Below are positions 27,264 through 36,592 of a stretch of 64,000 nt of DNA, in pieces (position 1 is the stretch's first letter; each line of letters starts with the position of its first letter). Made by a program: the position numbers and the translations under genes. The stretch comes from B18-G4 sp032250805. Its GTDB lineage: Bacteria > Bacteroidota > Bacteroidia > Bacteroidales > B18-G4. A model generated the notes under the pieces. The model was not told where the DNA came from and made no database searches. It worked only from the letters and a program-made list of their open reading frames with translations. The stretch lies in the NCBI GenBank assembly GCA_032250805.1, contig JAVVEM010000003.1, forward strand, positions 56,410 through 120,409, written 5' to 3'.

Positions 27264-28306
27264 TGGTTTTCATCCTTTCTTTCAAACAACCTGATATTTG
27301 ATGCCCATTTTGTTTTTCTGTCAAAAATAAAAAACTCCAGCAAGAGCAGCAGCAGGCCAAAGCCGATAAAGTACTGGAATTGGTCTTCGTAATCAGTAAA
27401 CATCCTTGTTTCGATCTCTCTTTCTTCTAACGCATTTATTTTCTCAAATATTTTGCTGAGTCCGGCCTGGGTATTATTGGCCCGGACATATGTGCCATTG
27501 CCGGCTGCAGCGATCTGCTGAAGCATGACCTCATTTAATTTGGTAATGACCGTATTGCCATCCCTGTCTTTTTTAAAGCCTGTTTGCCGGCCGTATGCGT
27601 TAAGCAGGGGGATTGGGCTGCCGTCCGGTAATCCCATACCGATTGTATACACCCTGATGCCCTTTTCAGCGGCCTCTTGTGATGATTCAATGGCATTATC
27701 CTCATGGTTTTCGCCATCCGTAATGATGATGATTGCTTTACTTTGCTCCTGGTCATCGAATGAATTTATACCAAGTTTGATTGCTTCACCGATCGCAGTG
27801 CCCTGTGAGGGAATGTCGTCGGTTGAAATGGTCGACACAAACATTTTTGCAGCCGCATAGTCGGTGGTTACCGGCAGTTGCGTGTAAGCCTTTCCTGCAA
27901 AAATGATGATCCCGATACGGTCACCTTCCAGCCTGTCGATAAGCTTAAAGAGGGCTTGTTTTGCCCTGGTGAGGCGGTCGGGCCTGATATCCTGCGCAAG
28001 CATGCTGTTCGACACATCAAGCGCCACCACAAGGTCGATACCTTTGCGTTTTACCTGCTCAAGTCTGGAGCCCGTCTGGGGGTTGGCGATACCGATAACA
28101 ATAAGCACATAGGCTATGATCATGACAATGAACTTAAGGATGACCTTTGATTTACTGGCCTCAGGGATCAGGCGTACCAGAACACCTGGCTCGCCCAGTT
28201 TCCTGATGGCGAGCCTGCGCAGATATTGGGCAATAATAAAAAGCACCATCAGCACGGGTATCCCCAGCAAAAAGTAAAGGTATTCTATGTGTTCAAATCT
28301 GATCAT
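27260..28306 (-). CDS. batB: BatB: membrane-anchored von Willebrand A protein
   Basis: 348 aa. Two N-terminal membrane helices (about residues 8-25 and 57-75), a VWA domain, and a C-terminal helix (FQYFIGFGLLLLLLEFFIF). The MIDAS metal site is complete: DVSNSM, the T in PSQGTAIGE, and ITDGENHED. ANPQTGSRLEQVKRKGIDLVVALD before the MIDAS is typical of Bat proteins. It is paralogous to BatA, 17 bases upstream. The VWA domain should face the periplasm and bind a protein partner through a metal ion. Confidence 0.9.
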   Translation of the reverse strand: MIRFEHIEYLYFLLGIPVLMVLFIIAQYLRRLAIRKLGEPGVLVRLIPEASKSKVILKFIVMIIAYVLIVIGIANPQTGSRLEQVKRKGIDLVVALDVSNSMLAQDIRPDRLTRAKQALFKLIDRLEGDRIGIIIFAGKAYTQLPVTTDYAAAKMFVSTISTDDIPSQGTAIGEAIKLGINSFDDQEQSKAIIIITDGENHEDNAIESSQEAAEKGIRVYTIGMGLPDGSPIPLLNAYGRQTGFKKDRDGNTVITKLNEVMLQQIAAAGNGTYVRANNTQAGLSKIFEKINALEEREIETRMFTDYEDQFQYFIGFGLLLLLLEFFIFDRKTKWASNIRLFERKDENQ

Positions 28307-28323
28307 TTTCTTATTAACTCAAT

Positions 28324-29319
28324 TTATGGTATTGACCTGAAAATTGTGTTGCGTAAAATTATTTCTATGATTATCAATATCAGTGCCAGCAAGGCAAAGG
28401 GCAAAAATTCCTCGTGTTTTCTGCTGAATTCCGTTACATCGATTTTCGATTTTTCCAGTTGGTCGATTTCCTCATATATCTCTTTCAGTTTCTTATTGCT
28501 GGTTGCCCTGAAATATTTTCCATCCGTAGTTTTTGCAATTTCCCGAAGCGATTTTTCGTCGATCTTCACCTCCATATTCTGATACTGTATTCCATAAGGT
28601 GTTTGTACCGGATAGGGGGCTACGCCAATAGTTCCCGCACCAATGGTATATATTCTGATGCCGTACATCCTGGCAATTTCGGCCGCGGAAAGCGGATCGA
28701 TCGATCCTCTGTTGTTTTCGCCATCAGTGATCAGGATGATGACCTTGCTGATGGCTTTGCTTTCTTTCAGCCTGTTGATCGATGTGGCCAGGCCATCACC
28801 TATGGCTGTACCATCTTCGATCATGCCGCTCTTAATGTCCTTGAACAGGTTTGTGATCATGCTGTGATCGCTCGTAAGTGGCGACTGGGTGAATGATTCT
28901 CCGCTGAAAATCACCAGGCCGATCCTGTCGTCGGGGCGTCCGGCAATAAATTCGGCTGCGACGTTTTTAGATGCCTCCAAACGGTCGGGGCGAAGGTCCT
29001 GTGCAAGCATACTGCCCGACACATCCATGGTCAGCACAATATCGATCCCTTCAATATTCACATCCCTTCTTGATGTAGTTGACTGGGGCCGGGCAAGGAC
29101 AATGATTAAGAGCCCTATGGCCAGTATTCTGAAAATAAATAAACTATGGATAAAATACTGCCGCCAGCTTCGGCGCGTATTGCTGAAGCCTGATGTGGAT
29201 GAGAACTGCAATCCGGGATTATTGTTCCTGAGCTTATACCAGTACCAGGCTCCCAGCAGCGGAAGCAGTATGAGCAGGTATAAGTAGCCCGGGTTTGCAT
29301 ATGTATAATCAGTAAACAT
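28324..29319 (-). CDS. batA: BatA: membrane-anchored von Willebrand A protein
   Basis: 331 aa from ATG 29319; the frame also opens one codon earlier with TTG. The stop of the preceding gene shares its last A with this ATG (TGATG), which favours coupled translation and this start. N-terminal helices lie at about residues 12-28 and 58-77. The VWA domain has a full MIDAS: DVSGSM (Asp99), the T in EDGTAIGDG, and ITDGENNRG. A C-terminal helix (FALLALILIIIEIIL) follows. It is the paralog and probable partner of BatB. Confidence 0.9.
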   Translation of the reverse strand: MFTDYTYANPGYLYLLILLPLLGAWYWYKLRNNNPGLQFSSTSGFSNTRRSWRQYFIHSLFIFRILAIGLLIIVLARPQSTTSRRDVNIEGIDIVLTMDVSGSMLAQDLRPDRLEASKNVAAEFIAGRPDDRIGLVIFSGESFTQSPLTSDHSMITNLFKDIKSGMIEDGTAIGDGLATSINRLKESKAISKVIILITDGENNRGSIDPLSAAEIARMYGIRIYTIGAGTIGVAPYPVQTPYGIQYQNMEVKIDEKSLREIAKTTDGKYFRATSNKKLKEIYEEIDQLEKSKIDVTEFSRKHEEFLPFALLALILIIIEIILRNTIFRSIP

Positions 29320-30323
29320 CAATGTCTGTCCTTAACTTCAGCGTTATGAGTTTGAATATCTTCCTCTGTTTCTTCATTGTTTTCTGCCCTGATACGGGTT
29401 TCGTTCACAAAGTCAACACAGTTGGTCATGCTGTTCTCGTTGTCGAGCGGCAGCGGCTTTTCTTTGGCAAACTTTACCAGGTCGGCCAGCATGAGGGTTT
29501 TTGATAGTTTTTTAAGTGATCCTGTGCTGACATCAATTCTTTTCAGCCCTTCTATGATCTCGTCAGTGGTCATTTCAACCGCCTGCACTTCAAAACTGTC
29601 TTCAATGTATGTACGGATGATATCGGTAAGTTCTGAGTAATAATCCTTTGTTCTTCCTGCCTGCCAGAGCTTTTTGCTCTTTAGTTTTTCCAGTCCGCTT
29701 ATTGCGACAATATCGGGAGGCAGCACAGGTTTGGGTTTTATTGAAAAAACAGGCTGTTTTCTTTTGATCCGTGTAACAACATACACGATGAGCAAGGTGA
29801 TCAGTATTGCTCCCAGTGCCATCAGCATCCACGGTAGTATTTCCCTGATGCTGAATGGTGCATCGAGCGGGGGTTTGATCGCTTTTATGGGTTTTGTTGT
29901 ATCTACTTCCATGGTATGCACTTCAAGATAGAGAGGCATGGACGATACTTCCATAAAGCTCGTGTCATCGATGGGTTGATAACGGAATTTCAGTGGTGGA
30001 ATATAATATTGACCCGAATCAAATGCGGTAATGGTTATGCTTTGCAGCATATTCACCAGGTTTTCATCCTCGCTGATTATCGTATCGACAGGGGTCTGAC
30101 TGATAATTTCCAGGCCCTGGGTGAGCGTGTCCTGGTAAAAGGGCCATAATACCCGGTAATCCATGGGCATGTTAAACGAAATATTTAGTTTGATCTGGTC
30201 GCCGATGAGCATTTCTGTGGTGTCGAGGCGTGCCTCAGCGGCTACGTCCTGTGCACGCACAATGCCTGTAATGGACATCACAGTCACAAACACATATATG
30301 ATCGCTCTTATCATTCGCATCAT
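29319..30323 (-). CDS. Bat-operon membrane protein of unknown function (between DUF58 and BatA)
   Basis: 334 aa with a signal peptide (ends GIVRAQ). A periplasmic beta-rich domain spans about residues 25-145, and one transmembrane helix about 160-182 (EILPWMLMALGAILITLLIVYVV). A cytoplasmic helical domain follows, with WQAGRTKDYYSELTDIIRTYIEDSF. That segment resembles the cytoplasmic tail of BatD (FYTEISRALWGYLSDKF), so the protein may be a shortened BatD relative. Its ATG overlaps the DUF58 stop (ATGA). A protein in this position occurs in other Bacteroidota Bat operons, including B. fragilis as I recall. Confidence 0.72.
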   Translation of the reverse strand: MMRMIRAIIYVFVTVMSITGIVRAQDVAAEARLDTTEMLIGDQIKLNISFNMPMDYRVLWPFYQDTLTQGLEIISQTPVDTIISEDENLVNMLQSITITAFDSGQYYIPPLKFRYQPIDDTSFMEVSSMPLYLEVHTMEVDTTKPIKAIKPPLDAPFSIREILPWMLMALGAILITLLIVYVVTRIKRKQPVFSIKPKPVLPPDIVAISGLEKLKSKKLWQAGRTKDYYSELTDIIRTYIEDSFEVQAVEMTTDEIIEGLKRIDVSTGSLKKLSKTLMLADLVKFAKEKPLPLDNENSMTNCVDFVNETRIRAENNEETEEDIQTHNAEVKDRH

Positions 30324-31195
30324 GGCCTCGACTCTCTTAATTTAAACAAGCCAACGAGTGGTTTGACATAATCCTCATGTGTACTGATGCTTACAAAGTC
30401 GGTACTGCTTCGTCTGAAAAGGCTTTCGAGGTAATGATCATGAACGCGCCACCAATTATTATAGCTTTCTCTTGTTTTACGGCTTGCTGTATCAACCCAG
30501 GTATGTTTGCCCGTTTCCTTGTTAAATAGTTTTACCAGACCAATGTTTGGCAGGGATGTTTCGCTTTCATCATAAACACGCAATGCTACCAGATCATGTT
30601 TGTTGCCCGCAATACGGAGCGACTCCTCAAAGTTGGTATCAAGAAAGTCGGAGATGAGGAATGCTGTGCACCGTTTCTTTATCGCGTTGGTAAGGTAGCG
30701 CAATCCTTCGGCAATATCGGTTTTCTGACTTTCTGGTTTGAAGTCGATCAACTCCCTGATAATCCGGAGGATATGTGTAGTTCCCTTTTTCGGGGGAATA
30801 AATTTTTCAACCTTATCGCTAAAAAAGATCACCCCAACCTTATCGTTGTTGTTGATTACCGAAAAAGCAATCACTGCAGCGATTTCCGTCATTTGTTCTT
30901 CTTTGAAGAGACGGCGGCTGCCATATTCGTTCGACCCACTGACATCGATCAGGAGCATGACTGTAAGTTCACGTTCTTCCTCAAAGATTTTGATATATGG
31001 GTGATTAAAGCGTGCCGTAACATTCCAGTCGATATTCCGGATATCGTCGCCATACTGGTATTCCCTTACTTCGCTGAAAGCCATACCTCTTCCCTTGAAG
31101 GCACTGTGGTAGTGTCCGGCGAAGATCTGGCGCGACAAACCGCGCGTTTTGATCTCTATCTTTCTGACTTTTTTTAATATATCACTGGCTATCAC
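30320..31195 (-). CDS. DUF58-family VWA-like protein
   Basis: 291 aa, no signal peptide or membrane helix, so cytoplasmic. The DUF58 signature is clear: YHSAFKGRGMAFSEVREYQYGDDIRNIDWNVTAR, positions about 28-61. A VWA-like fold follows with DVSGS as the metal-site start; the rest of the MIDAS is less obvious. In MoxR operons the DUF58 protein is the usual partner of the AAA+ ATPase encoded just upstream. It is translationally coupled to the next gene by an ATGA overlap. Confidence 0.9.
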   Translation of the reverse strand: MIASDILKKVRKIEIKTRGLSRQIFAGHYHSAFKGRGMAFSEVREYQYGDDIRNIDWNVTARFNHPYIKIFEEERELTVMLLIDVSGSNEYGSRRLFKEEQMTEIAAVIAFSVINNNDKVGVIFFSDKVEKFIPPKKGTTHILRIIRELIDFKPESQKTDIAEGLRYLTNAIKKRCTAFLISDFLDTNFEESLRIAGNKHDLVALRVYDESETSLPNIGLVKLFNKETGKHTWVDTASRKTRESYNNWWRVHDHYLESLFRRSSTDFVSISTHEDYVKPLVGLFKLRESRP

Positions 31196-31235
31196 TTCCT
31201 GACAATTTAGCTGGTTATGCTATCAGTACTGTTTT

Positions 31236-32228
31236 TTACGGCACTTTGGCTGTATTCAGTATCTCACTGATAATATCTTCAGATGTGATATTTTCAGCTT
31301 CCGCTTCGTAGGTGAGACCGATCCTGTGGCGCAGAACATCGTGTGCCACGGCCCTGATGTCTTCGGGGATCACATACCCGCGGCGCTTGATAAAGGCATA
31401 AGCTTTTGCTGCAAGCGCAAGGTTGATGCTGGCACGTGGTGAGGCACCATAACTGATCATATTTTCGAATTTCGACAATTCATATTCAGCCGGAAAGCGT
31501 GATGAAAAAACAATATCGGTGATATAATTCTCAATCTTCTCGTCGAGGTAAACTTCCCTTACAACATTTCTTGCCTTCACAATATCTTCGGGCTTAAGCA
31601 CCATATTTGTCAGGGGGAAGGTACCTGAAATATTTTGCCTGAGGATCTGTTTTTCTTCTTCTTTCGAAGGATAACCGATCACGATCTTGAGCATGAATCT
31701 GTCGACCTGGGCTTCGGGCAGGGGATAGGTGCCCTCCTGCTCGATAGGGTTTTGGGTGGCCAGCACCAGAAATGGTTCCTCAAGCAGATAGGTGGTATCA
31801 CCAATGGTTACCTGTCGTTCCTGCATGGCTTCGAGCAAGGCGCTTTGTACCTTCGCCGGCGAACGGTTGATCTCATCAGCGAGGATGAAATTAGCGAATA
31901 TTGGCCCTTTACGCACAACAAACTCCTCTTTCTTCTGGCTGTAAATAAGTGTACCCAGGAGGTCGGCAGGTAAAAGGTCGGGGGTAAACTGGATGCGGCT
32001 GAATTTCGCATCGATCGATCTGGCGAGTGAATTAATTGCAAGGGTTTTTGCCAGGCCGGGAACCCCTTCGAGCAAAATATGCCCATTGGAAAGAAGTCCG
32101 ATCATCAGCCGTTCGAGCATCTGTTTCTGCCCGATGATGACTTTTTGCATCTCCATGTTCAGCATTTCGACAAATGCACTCTCTTTCTGTATACGGTCGT
32201 TGAGTGCCTTGATATCTGTTTCCATCAT
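31236..32228 (-). CDS. MoxR-family AAA+ ATPase, first gene of the Bat operon
   Basis: 330 aa. Walker A is GVPGLAKT, Walker B is FILADEINRS, and the sensor 1 region is LATQNPIEQEGTYPLPEAQVDRFMLK. A C-terminal helical lid (SPRASINLALAAKAYA, AHDVLRHRIGLTYEAEAE) completes the MoxR type. MoxR ATPases act as chaperones that load cofactors or activate VWA-protein complexes. Here DUF58, BatA and BatB in the same operon are the likely clients. A TAnnTTTG element stands 26 bases upstream. Confidence 0.93.
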   Translation of the reverse strand: MMETDIKALNDRIQKESAFVEMLNMEMQKVIIGQKQMLERLMIGLLSNGHILLEGVPGLAKTLAINSLARSIDAKFSRIQFTPDLLPADLLGTLIYSQKKEEFVVRKGPIFANFILADEINRSPAKVQSALLEAMQERQVTIGDTTYLLEEPFLVLATQNPIEQEGTYPLPEAQVDRFMLKIVIGYPSKEEEKQILRQNISGTFPLTNMVLKPEDIVKARNVVREVYLDEKIENYITDIVFSSRFPAEYELSKFENMISYGASPRASINLALAAKAYAFIKRRGYVIPEDIRAVAHDVLRHRIGLTYEAEAENITSEDIISEILNTAKVP

Positions 32229-32253
32229 TTTTTAGCGTATTTTTTTTGCATGA

Positions 32254-32261
32254 CAAAGATA
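32254..32261 (-). promoter_or_regulatory. -7 promoter element of the Bat operon
   Basis: The minus strand reads TATCTTTG (exact TAnnTTTG) upstream of the MoxR ATG. Eight genes follow with tiny gaps or overlaps, down to batE at 23780. No -33 element was recognised. Confidence 0.5.
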
Positions 32262-32414
32262 GAATTTGATGTTACAGGCCTGGAACCACCGGGTGTTAAA
32301 TAATGTTAAATGGGAAGTTAATTAATGTTAATGAAAAGTAATTCAGACCTTATGCAGCTGACTGATCACAGATTGGTGAATCTCAGAGGGGAATTTGCAC
32401 GGGATGCAGGTATT

Positions 32415-32750
32415 TTATTCCTCAATGGTGTTTCTTAAATCCACCAGTTCCTGTTTTATCTTCTTCAATGAATCTATTATCTCCGCATTTTTATCGACGC
32501 CATCGGGGTTCATCTTAAGGAAATCCTTTGCGCCTTTGAGGGTATAACCCTTTTCTTTTACCAGGTGATGGATGAGCAGGAAGTGTTTGATGTCGGATGG
32601 CGTGAACAGCCGGTTGCCTTTTTTGTTTTTTTTGGGCCTGATGATATCAAACTCCTTTTCCCAGAATCGGATCAGCGAAGCATTTACTCCGAACATTTCC
32701 GCTACTTCCCCAATGGAATAATAAAGTTTTTCAGTTTGGTCTGACATCAA
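32415..32750 (-). CDS. MerR-family transcriptional regulator
   Basis: 111 aa. The N-terminal winged helix-turn-helix is typical: YYSIGEVAEMFGVNASLIRFWEKEFDIIRPKK, followed by GNRLFTPSDIKHFLLIHHLVKEKGYTLKGAKDFLK (positions about 12-80). A short helix (EIIDSLKKIKQELVDL) can form the antiparallel dimerisation coiled coil. There is no C-terminal effector domain and no conserved metal-binding cysteines, so the signal, if any, is unknown. It lies 41 bases after an M23 peptidase gene and probably shares its transcript. Confidence 0.9.
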   Translation of the reverse strand: MMSDQTEKLYYSIGEVAEMFGVNASLIRFWEKEFDIIRPKKNKKGNRLFTPSDIKHFLLIHHLVKEKGYTLKGAKDFLKMNPDGVDKNAEIIDSLKKIKQELVDLRNTIEE

Positions 32751-32791
32751 TCGGGCCTGAATAAATATTCTGTATTCACTTTTCCTGCAAT

Positions 32792-33757
32792 TTACGACAA
32801 CACCTGCGTATCGCGTGAGGCCATTTCGAGAACTTTTTCGAATTCTTCGGGTGTGAAATCGTTATAGAAATAATTTACAGGATTTACTTTCCGGTTATTG
32901 TAGATCACTTCATAATGCACATGTGGGGATTGCGAAAGGCCTGTGCTTCCCACATAACCTATGATCTCTCCTCTTTTCACCTTTTGCCCTTTTCTTACGG
33001 TTATGGTCTTCATATGTCCATACAGCGTCTGGTACCCATATCCGTGGTCGATCATGCAGGTTTTTCCATAGCCCCCTTTACGCCCGTTAAAGCTGATCTT
33101 TCCGTCGGCCGTGGCATAGATAGGAGTTCCTGATGGTGCCGTTATGTCGATCCCCCAATGCATCCTCCTGTATTTAAGAATAGGATGGTAACGCATACCA
33201 TATCCGCTGATGATCCGGCTTTGCCCTTTCTCAATCGGCAGAATGGCAGGGATGCTGGCCAGCATAACCGACTTGTTTCTGGCCATTTCGAAAACCTCAT
33301 CGAATGATTTTGACTGCACAACCAACTGGCTGGTAATACGGTCGAGTTTTTTTGTGGTTTCGATGATCGCCTGGGAGTTTCTGTAGCCGTCAAGCCTGGC
33401 GTAGCGGTCGGTGCCTCCAAAGCCGGCGTCTCTGATGGATTGAGGGATTGGTTCTGCTTCGAAGATCACACGGTATATGTTATCATCTTTGTCCTGCAGG
33501 TTTTCAAGGACAGATTCGATCTGATCAAGGCGGTCGTTCAATAATGTATACTGAAACTCATACTGCGCAATTTCGCGCTTAAGCATACGTTCTTTGGGTG
33601 AATCAAAAAATGAATATGCGAGGGTGACACCGATGGCAGCAAAAACCACAAACATCAGCATAAAACGCAGAATCTTCAGCAGGATTACACCCCCTGATCT
33701 TCTTTTTTTCTCGTAAGTGAGGGTTTTTGGATTATAGAAATATTGCTCTTTAGCCAT
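32792..33757 (-). CDS. M23-family metallopeptidase with membrane anchor and coiled coil
   Basis: 321 aa inner-membrane protein that should cut peptidoglycan peptide bonds. A basic N-terminus precedes a transmembrane helix (about 27-48). A coiled-coil region spans about 55-95. The LytM/M23 domain begins near residue 180 with SGYGMRYHP. Zinc ligands are visible as HWGIDITA (His200, Asp204) and HVHYEV (His281); the catalytic His248 lies in LYGHM. The full ligand set suggests an active enzyme. It is divergent from alaS, with promoter boxes 11 bases apart. Confidence 0.92.
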   Translation of the reverse strand: MAKEQYFYNPKTLTYEKKRRSGGVILLKILRFMLMFVVFAAIGVTLAYSFFDSPKERMLKREIAQYEFQYTLLNDRLDQIESVLENLQDKDDNIYRVIFEAEPIPQSIRDAGFGGTDRYARLDGYRNSQAIIETTKKLDRITSQLVVQSKSFDEVFEMARNKSVMLASIPAILPIEKGQSRIISGYGMRYHPILKYRRMHWGIDITAPSGTPIYATADGKISFNGRKGGYGKTCMIDHGYGYQTLYGHMKTITVRKGQKVKRGEIIGYVGSTGLSQSPHVHYEVIYNNRKVNPVNYFYNDFTPEEFEKVLEMASRDTQVLS

Positions 33758-33812
33758 ATTGCCCTATAAAAGTGCTAATGTGTTTAAACATGAAATAATT
33801 AGTCTTGCTGGG

Positions 33813-33820
33813 CAAAAATA
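33813..33820 (-). promoter_or_regulatory. -7 promoter element for the M23 peptidase
   Basis: The minus strand reads TATTTTTG, an exact TAnnTTTG match, 55 bases upstream of the ATG at 33757. Confidence 0.45.
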
Positions 33821-33831
33821 ATTAATTAAAC

Positions 33832-33839
33832 TAACTTTG
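33832..33839 (+). promoter_or_regulatory. -7 promoter element for alaS
   Basis: TAACTTTG matches TAnnTTTG, 53 bases before the alaS ATG. It lies only 11 bases from the opposing element, so the two polymerase footprints must overlap. Confidence 0.55.
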
Positions 33840-33892
33840 CGGTCAGTAATATCCGCAAATATTCAACAAAATGGTTGTTAATAAAGTAATTT

Positions 33893-36502
33893 ATGGATTC
33901 AAGACTTGTCAGAAGAACTTTTCTGGATTTTTTCAGGGATAAGCAGCATACAATTGTTTCTTCAGCCCCGATGGTGGTTAAGGACGACCCAACACTGATG
34001 TTTACCAATGCAGGGATGAACCAGTTCAAGGATATATTTCTCGGAAACCGTCCGGCTGAAAGTAATCGTGTGGCTGATACCCAGAAATGCCTCAGGGTAT
34101 CGGGAAAGCACAACGACCTTGAAGAAGTTGGTCATGATACATATCACCATACAATGTTCGAGATGCTTGGCAACTGGTCGTTTGGCGATTATTTTAAAAA
34201 GGAAGCCATTGCCTGGGGTTGGGAATTGCTTACAGAGGTATATGGTATCGATAAGGACCGCTTATATGTGACCGTTTTTGGGGGAGATAAAGAGGACGGG
34301 CTGGAGGCCGACATGGAAGCTTTTGGGTTTTGGAAGGCGATCATCCCTGAAAACCACATCATTTTCGGATCAAAGAAGGATAATTTCTGGGAGATGGGCG
34401 AAACCGGCCCTTGCGGACCTTGTTCGGAGATCCATTGCGATTTGCGTGATGATGATGAGCGTGCTGCAGTAGAAGGAAGTAAACTGGTGAATCAGGATCA
34501 TCCGGGGGTGATTGAGATATGGAACCTTGTTTTTATCGAGTTCAATCGTATGAATGGGGGCAAGCTTGTGTCTTTGCCCGCCAGGCATGTTGATACGGGT
34601 ATGGGTTTTGAGCGGCTTTGCATGGTTTTACAAGGCAGGAGATCAAATTACGATACCGATGTTTTTCGCCCACTGATAAGCCATGTCGAAACACTCACGG
34701 GCATGAAGTATGGCAAATCGCCTGAAGCTGATGTTGCCATGCGTGTTGTGGTCGACCACCTGAGGGCCATCGTTTTTTCGATCGCCGACGGACAGCTTCC
34801 TTCAAACACTGGCGCAGGATATGTGATCAGGAGAATCCTGCGAAGGGCAGTGCGGTATGCATATACTTTCCTCGACCAAAAAGAACCACTGATCAATAAG
34901 CTTGTTTCGTCACTCATTGAGAATATGGGCGAGGCATTTCCTGAAATCGTCAAACAAAACGAACTCATTACAAGCGTGATCAGAGAAGAAGAACTATCAT
35001 TTCTGAATACCCTCGAGCAGGGCATCAGGCGTTTTGAGCAATATACAACTGATAAGAAACACGATAAGAACATAGATGGAAACTTTGCATTTGAACTATA
35101 TGATACCTTTGGTTTTCCGGTCGACCTTACCGGCTTAATGGCACGTGAACGTGGCTGGACCCTTGATATGGAAGGATTTAAAGAGGGATTACAGGGGCAG
35201 AAGGATCGTTCGCGAAAAGCGGCTGAACGTGAAAAGCATGACTGGACGATTGTTTCAGAAAGTAAAAAGCCTACCGAATTCCTTGGTTATGACCAGTTGG
35301 AGGCCCGGGTAAATCTTCTCCGGTACCGGAAAGTCAGCGATAAAAAGAAAAGCTATTATGAACTGGTGCTCGACCAGACACCCTTTTATGCTGAATCTGG
35401 CGGACAGGCAGGGGATAAGGGAGTCTTAAAAAATGATGCCCGGCAAATAACTATTTTTGATACAAAGAAAGAGAACGACCTGATCATTCATCTTGCCGAT
35501 AAAGAACCTGCCGCGAAAGTTTCTGTTTACACAGCTATTGTGGACAAGGAGAACCGCTGGAAGACAGAAAACAACCATTCGGCCACTCACCTTATGCATC
35601 ATGCTTTGCGAAAGGTGCTGGGCGATCATGTTGAGCAAAAGGGATCGCTGGTTGATGCAAGGCATCTTCGTTTTGACTTTTCTCATTTCCAAAAAATGAG
35701 CCGTGAAGAGATCGAAAAAGTTGAACAACTTGTAAATTGTAAAATACGCGAAAATAACCCGCTTGATGAGCACAGGGCTTTGGCCATGGACAAGGCCATG
35801 GACATGGGGGCTCTGGCATTTTTTGGCGAAAAATACGGAGAACATGTACGGGTGGTCCGTTTTGGTGATTCGGTTGAACTGTGTGGAGGTACGCATGTGC
35901 CTTCGACCGGCCGGATTGGCTTTTTCAAGATCATTTCGGAGGGTGCTATTGCTGCTGGAGTGAGACGAATTGAAGCGATCACTGCGGATGAAGCCGAAGC
36001 ATACGTTTATGATCTTGAAAACACCGTGGATGGCCTGAAAGGATTGCTTAAGAACCCAAAAGACCTGATCAGGGGAGTACAATCGCTCATCGATGAAAAT
36101 AAAAAAATGCAAAAGCAAAATGAGGCACTGAGCAGGAAAATGTCAGCGTCACTGCTTTCTGACCTGAGTAAAAGCATCAGCGAGATCAATGGAATTAAAG
36201 TTGTTGCTGCCCTTGTAGATGCCGATACTACTGTGATAAAGAATATGGCTTTTGAACTCCTGAAGAATGACCAGGATCTGCTTGTTGTATTGGGGAATGA
36301 AACTGAAGGGAAAGCTTTTTTAACCGTTGCTGCAGGCGAATTGCTTATCCGCAACCATTCAATCCATGCCGGAAATTTGATCAGACAACTTGCTGTTGAG
36401 ATCAAAGGCGGCGGTGGCGGCCAGGCACATTTTGCCACAGCCGGGGGGAAAGACCCTTTGGGTTTACAAAGGGCCCTTGATAAGGTCAGGGCAATTATCT
36501 GA
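33893..36502 (+). CDS. alaS: Alanine--tRNA ligase
   Basis: Charges tRNA-Ala and edits mischarged Ser/Gly. The 869 aa match the usual length. The class II catalytic core fills the N-terminal ~450 residues (FTNAGMNQFKDIFLG, DTYHHTMFEMLGNWSFGDYFK, GCGPCSEIH-like GPCGPCSEIHCD). The editing domain has the zinc-binding HSATHLMHH and CGGTHVPSTG motifs. The C-terminal DHH-like domain ends with GGGGGQAHFATAGGK. No key element is missing. Its neighbours are not functionally linked. Confidence 0.97.
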   Translation: MDSRLVRRTFLDFFRDKQHTIVSSAPMVVKDDPTLMFTNAGMNQFKDIFLGNRPAESNRVADTQKCLRVSGKHNDLEEVGHDTYHHTMFEMLGNWSFGDYFKKEAIAWGWELLTEVYGIDKDRLYVTVFGGDKEDGLEADMEAFGFWKAIIPENHIIFGSKKDNFWEMGETGPCGPCSEIHCDLRDDDERAAVEGSKLVNQDHPGVIEIWNLVFIEFNRMNGGKLVSLPARHVDTGMGFERLCMVLQGRRSNYDTDVFRPLISHVETLTGMKYGKSPEADVAMRVVVDHLRAIVFSIADGQLPSNTGAGYVIRRILRRAVRYAYTFLDQKEPLINKLVSSLIENMGEAFPEIVKQNELITSVIREEELSFLNTLEQGIRRFEQYTTDKKHDKNIDGNFAFELYDTFGFPVDLTGLMARERGWTLDMEGFKEGLQGQKDRSRKAAEREKHDWTIVSESKKPTEFLGYDQLEARVNLLRYRKVSDKKKSYYELVLDQTPFYAESGGQAGDKGVLKNDARQITIFDTKKENDLIIHLADKEPAAKVSVYTAIVDKENRWKTENNHSATHLMHHALRKVLGDHVEQKGSLVDARHLRFDFSHFQKMSREEIEKVEQLVNCKIRENNPLDEHRALAMDKAMDMGALAFFGEKYGEHVRVVRFGDSVELCGGTHVPSTGRIGFFKIISEGAIAAGVRRIEAITADEAEAYVYDLENTVDGLKGLLKNPKDLIRGVQSLIDENKKMQKQNEALSRKMSASLLSDLSKSISEINGIKVVAALVDADTTVIKNMAFELLKNDQDLLVVLGNETEGKAFLTVAAGELLIRNHSIHAGNLIRQLAVEIKGGGGGQAHFATAGGKDPLGLQRALDKVRAII

Positions 36503-36567
36503 TTCGTCTGTCTGATATTTCTATCTGCTTCCGTGCTTGCATTATATTTTTATCAATAAAAATTGAT

Positions 36568-36575
36568 TATCTTTA
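36568..36575 (+). promoter_or_regulatory. Weak -7-like element before the hybrid kinase
   Basis: TATCTTTA differs from TAnnTTTG at one base. It lies between the alaS stop and the GTG start at 36593, and so favours that start over the TTG at 36563. Confidence 0.3.
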
Positions 36576-36592
36576 GCTTAAATAATAGCAAG

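Noticed and set aside
35426..36118. 230-codon open frame on the minus strand
   Set aside because: It lies opposite alaS and shows no motif.
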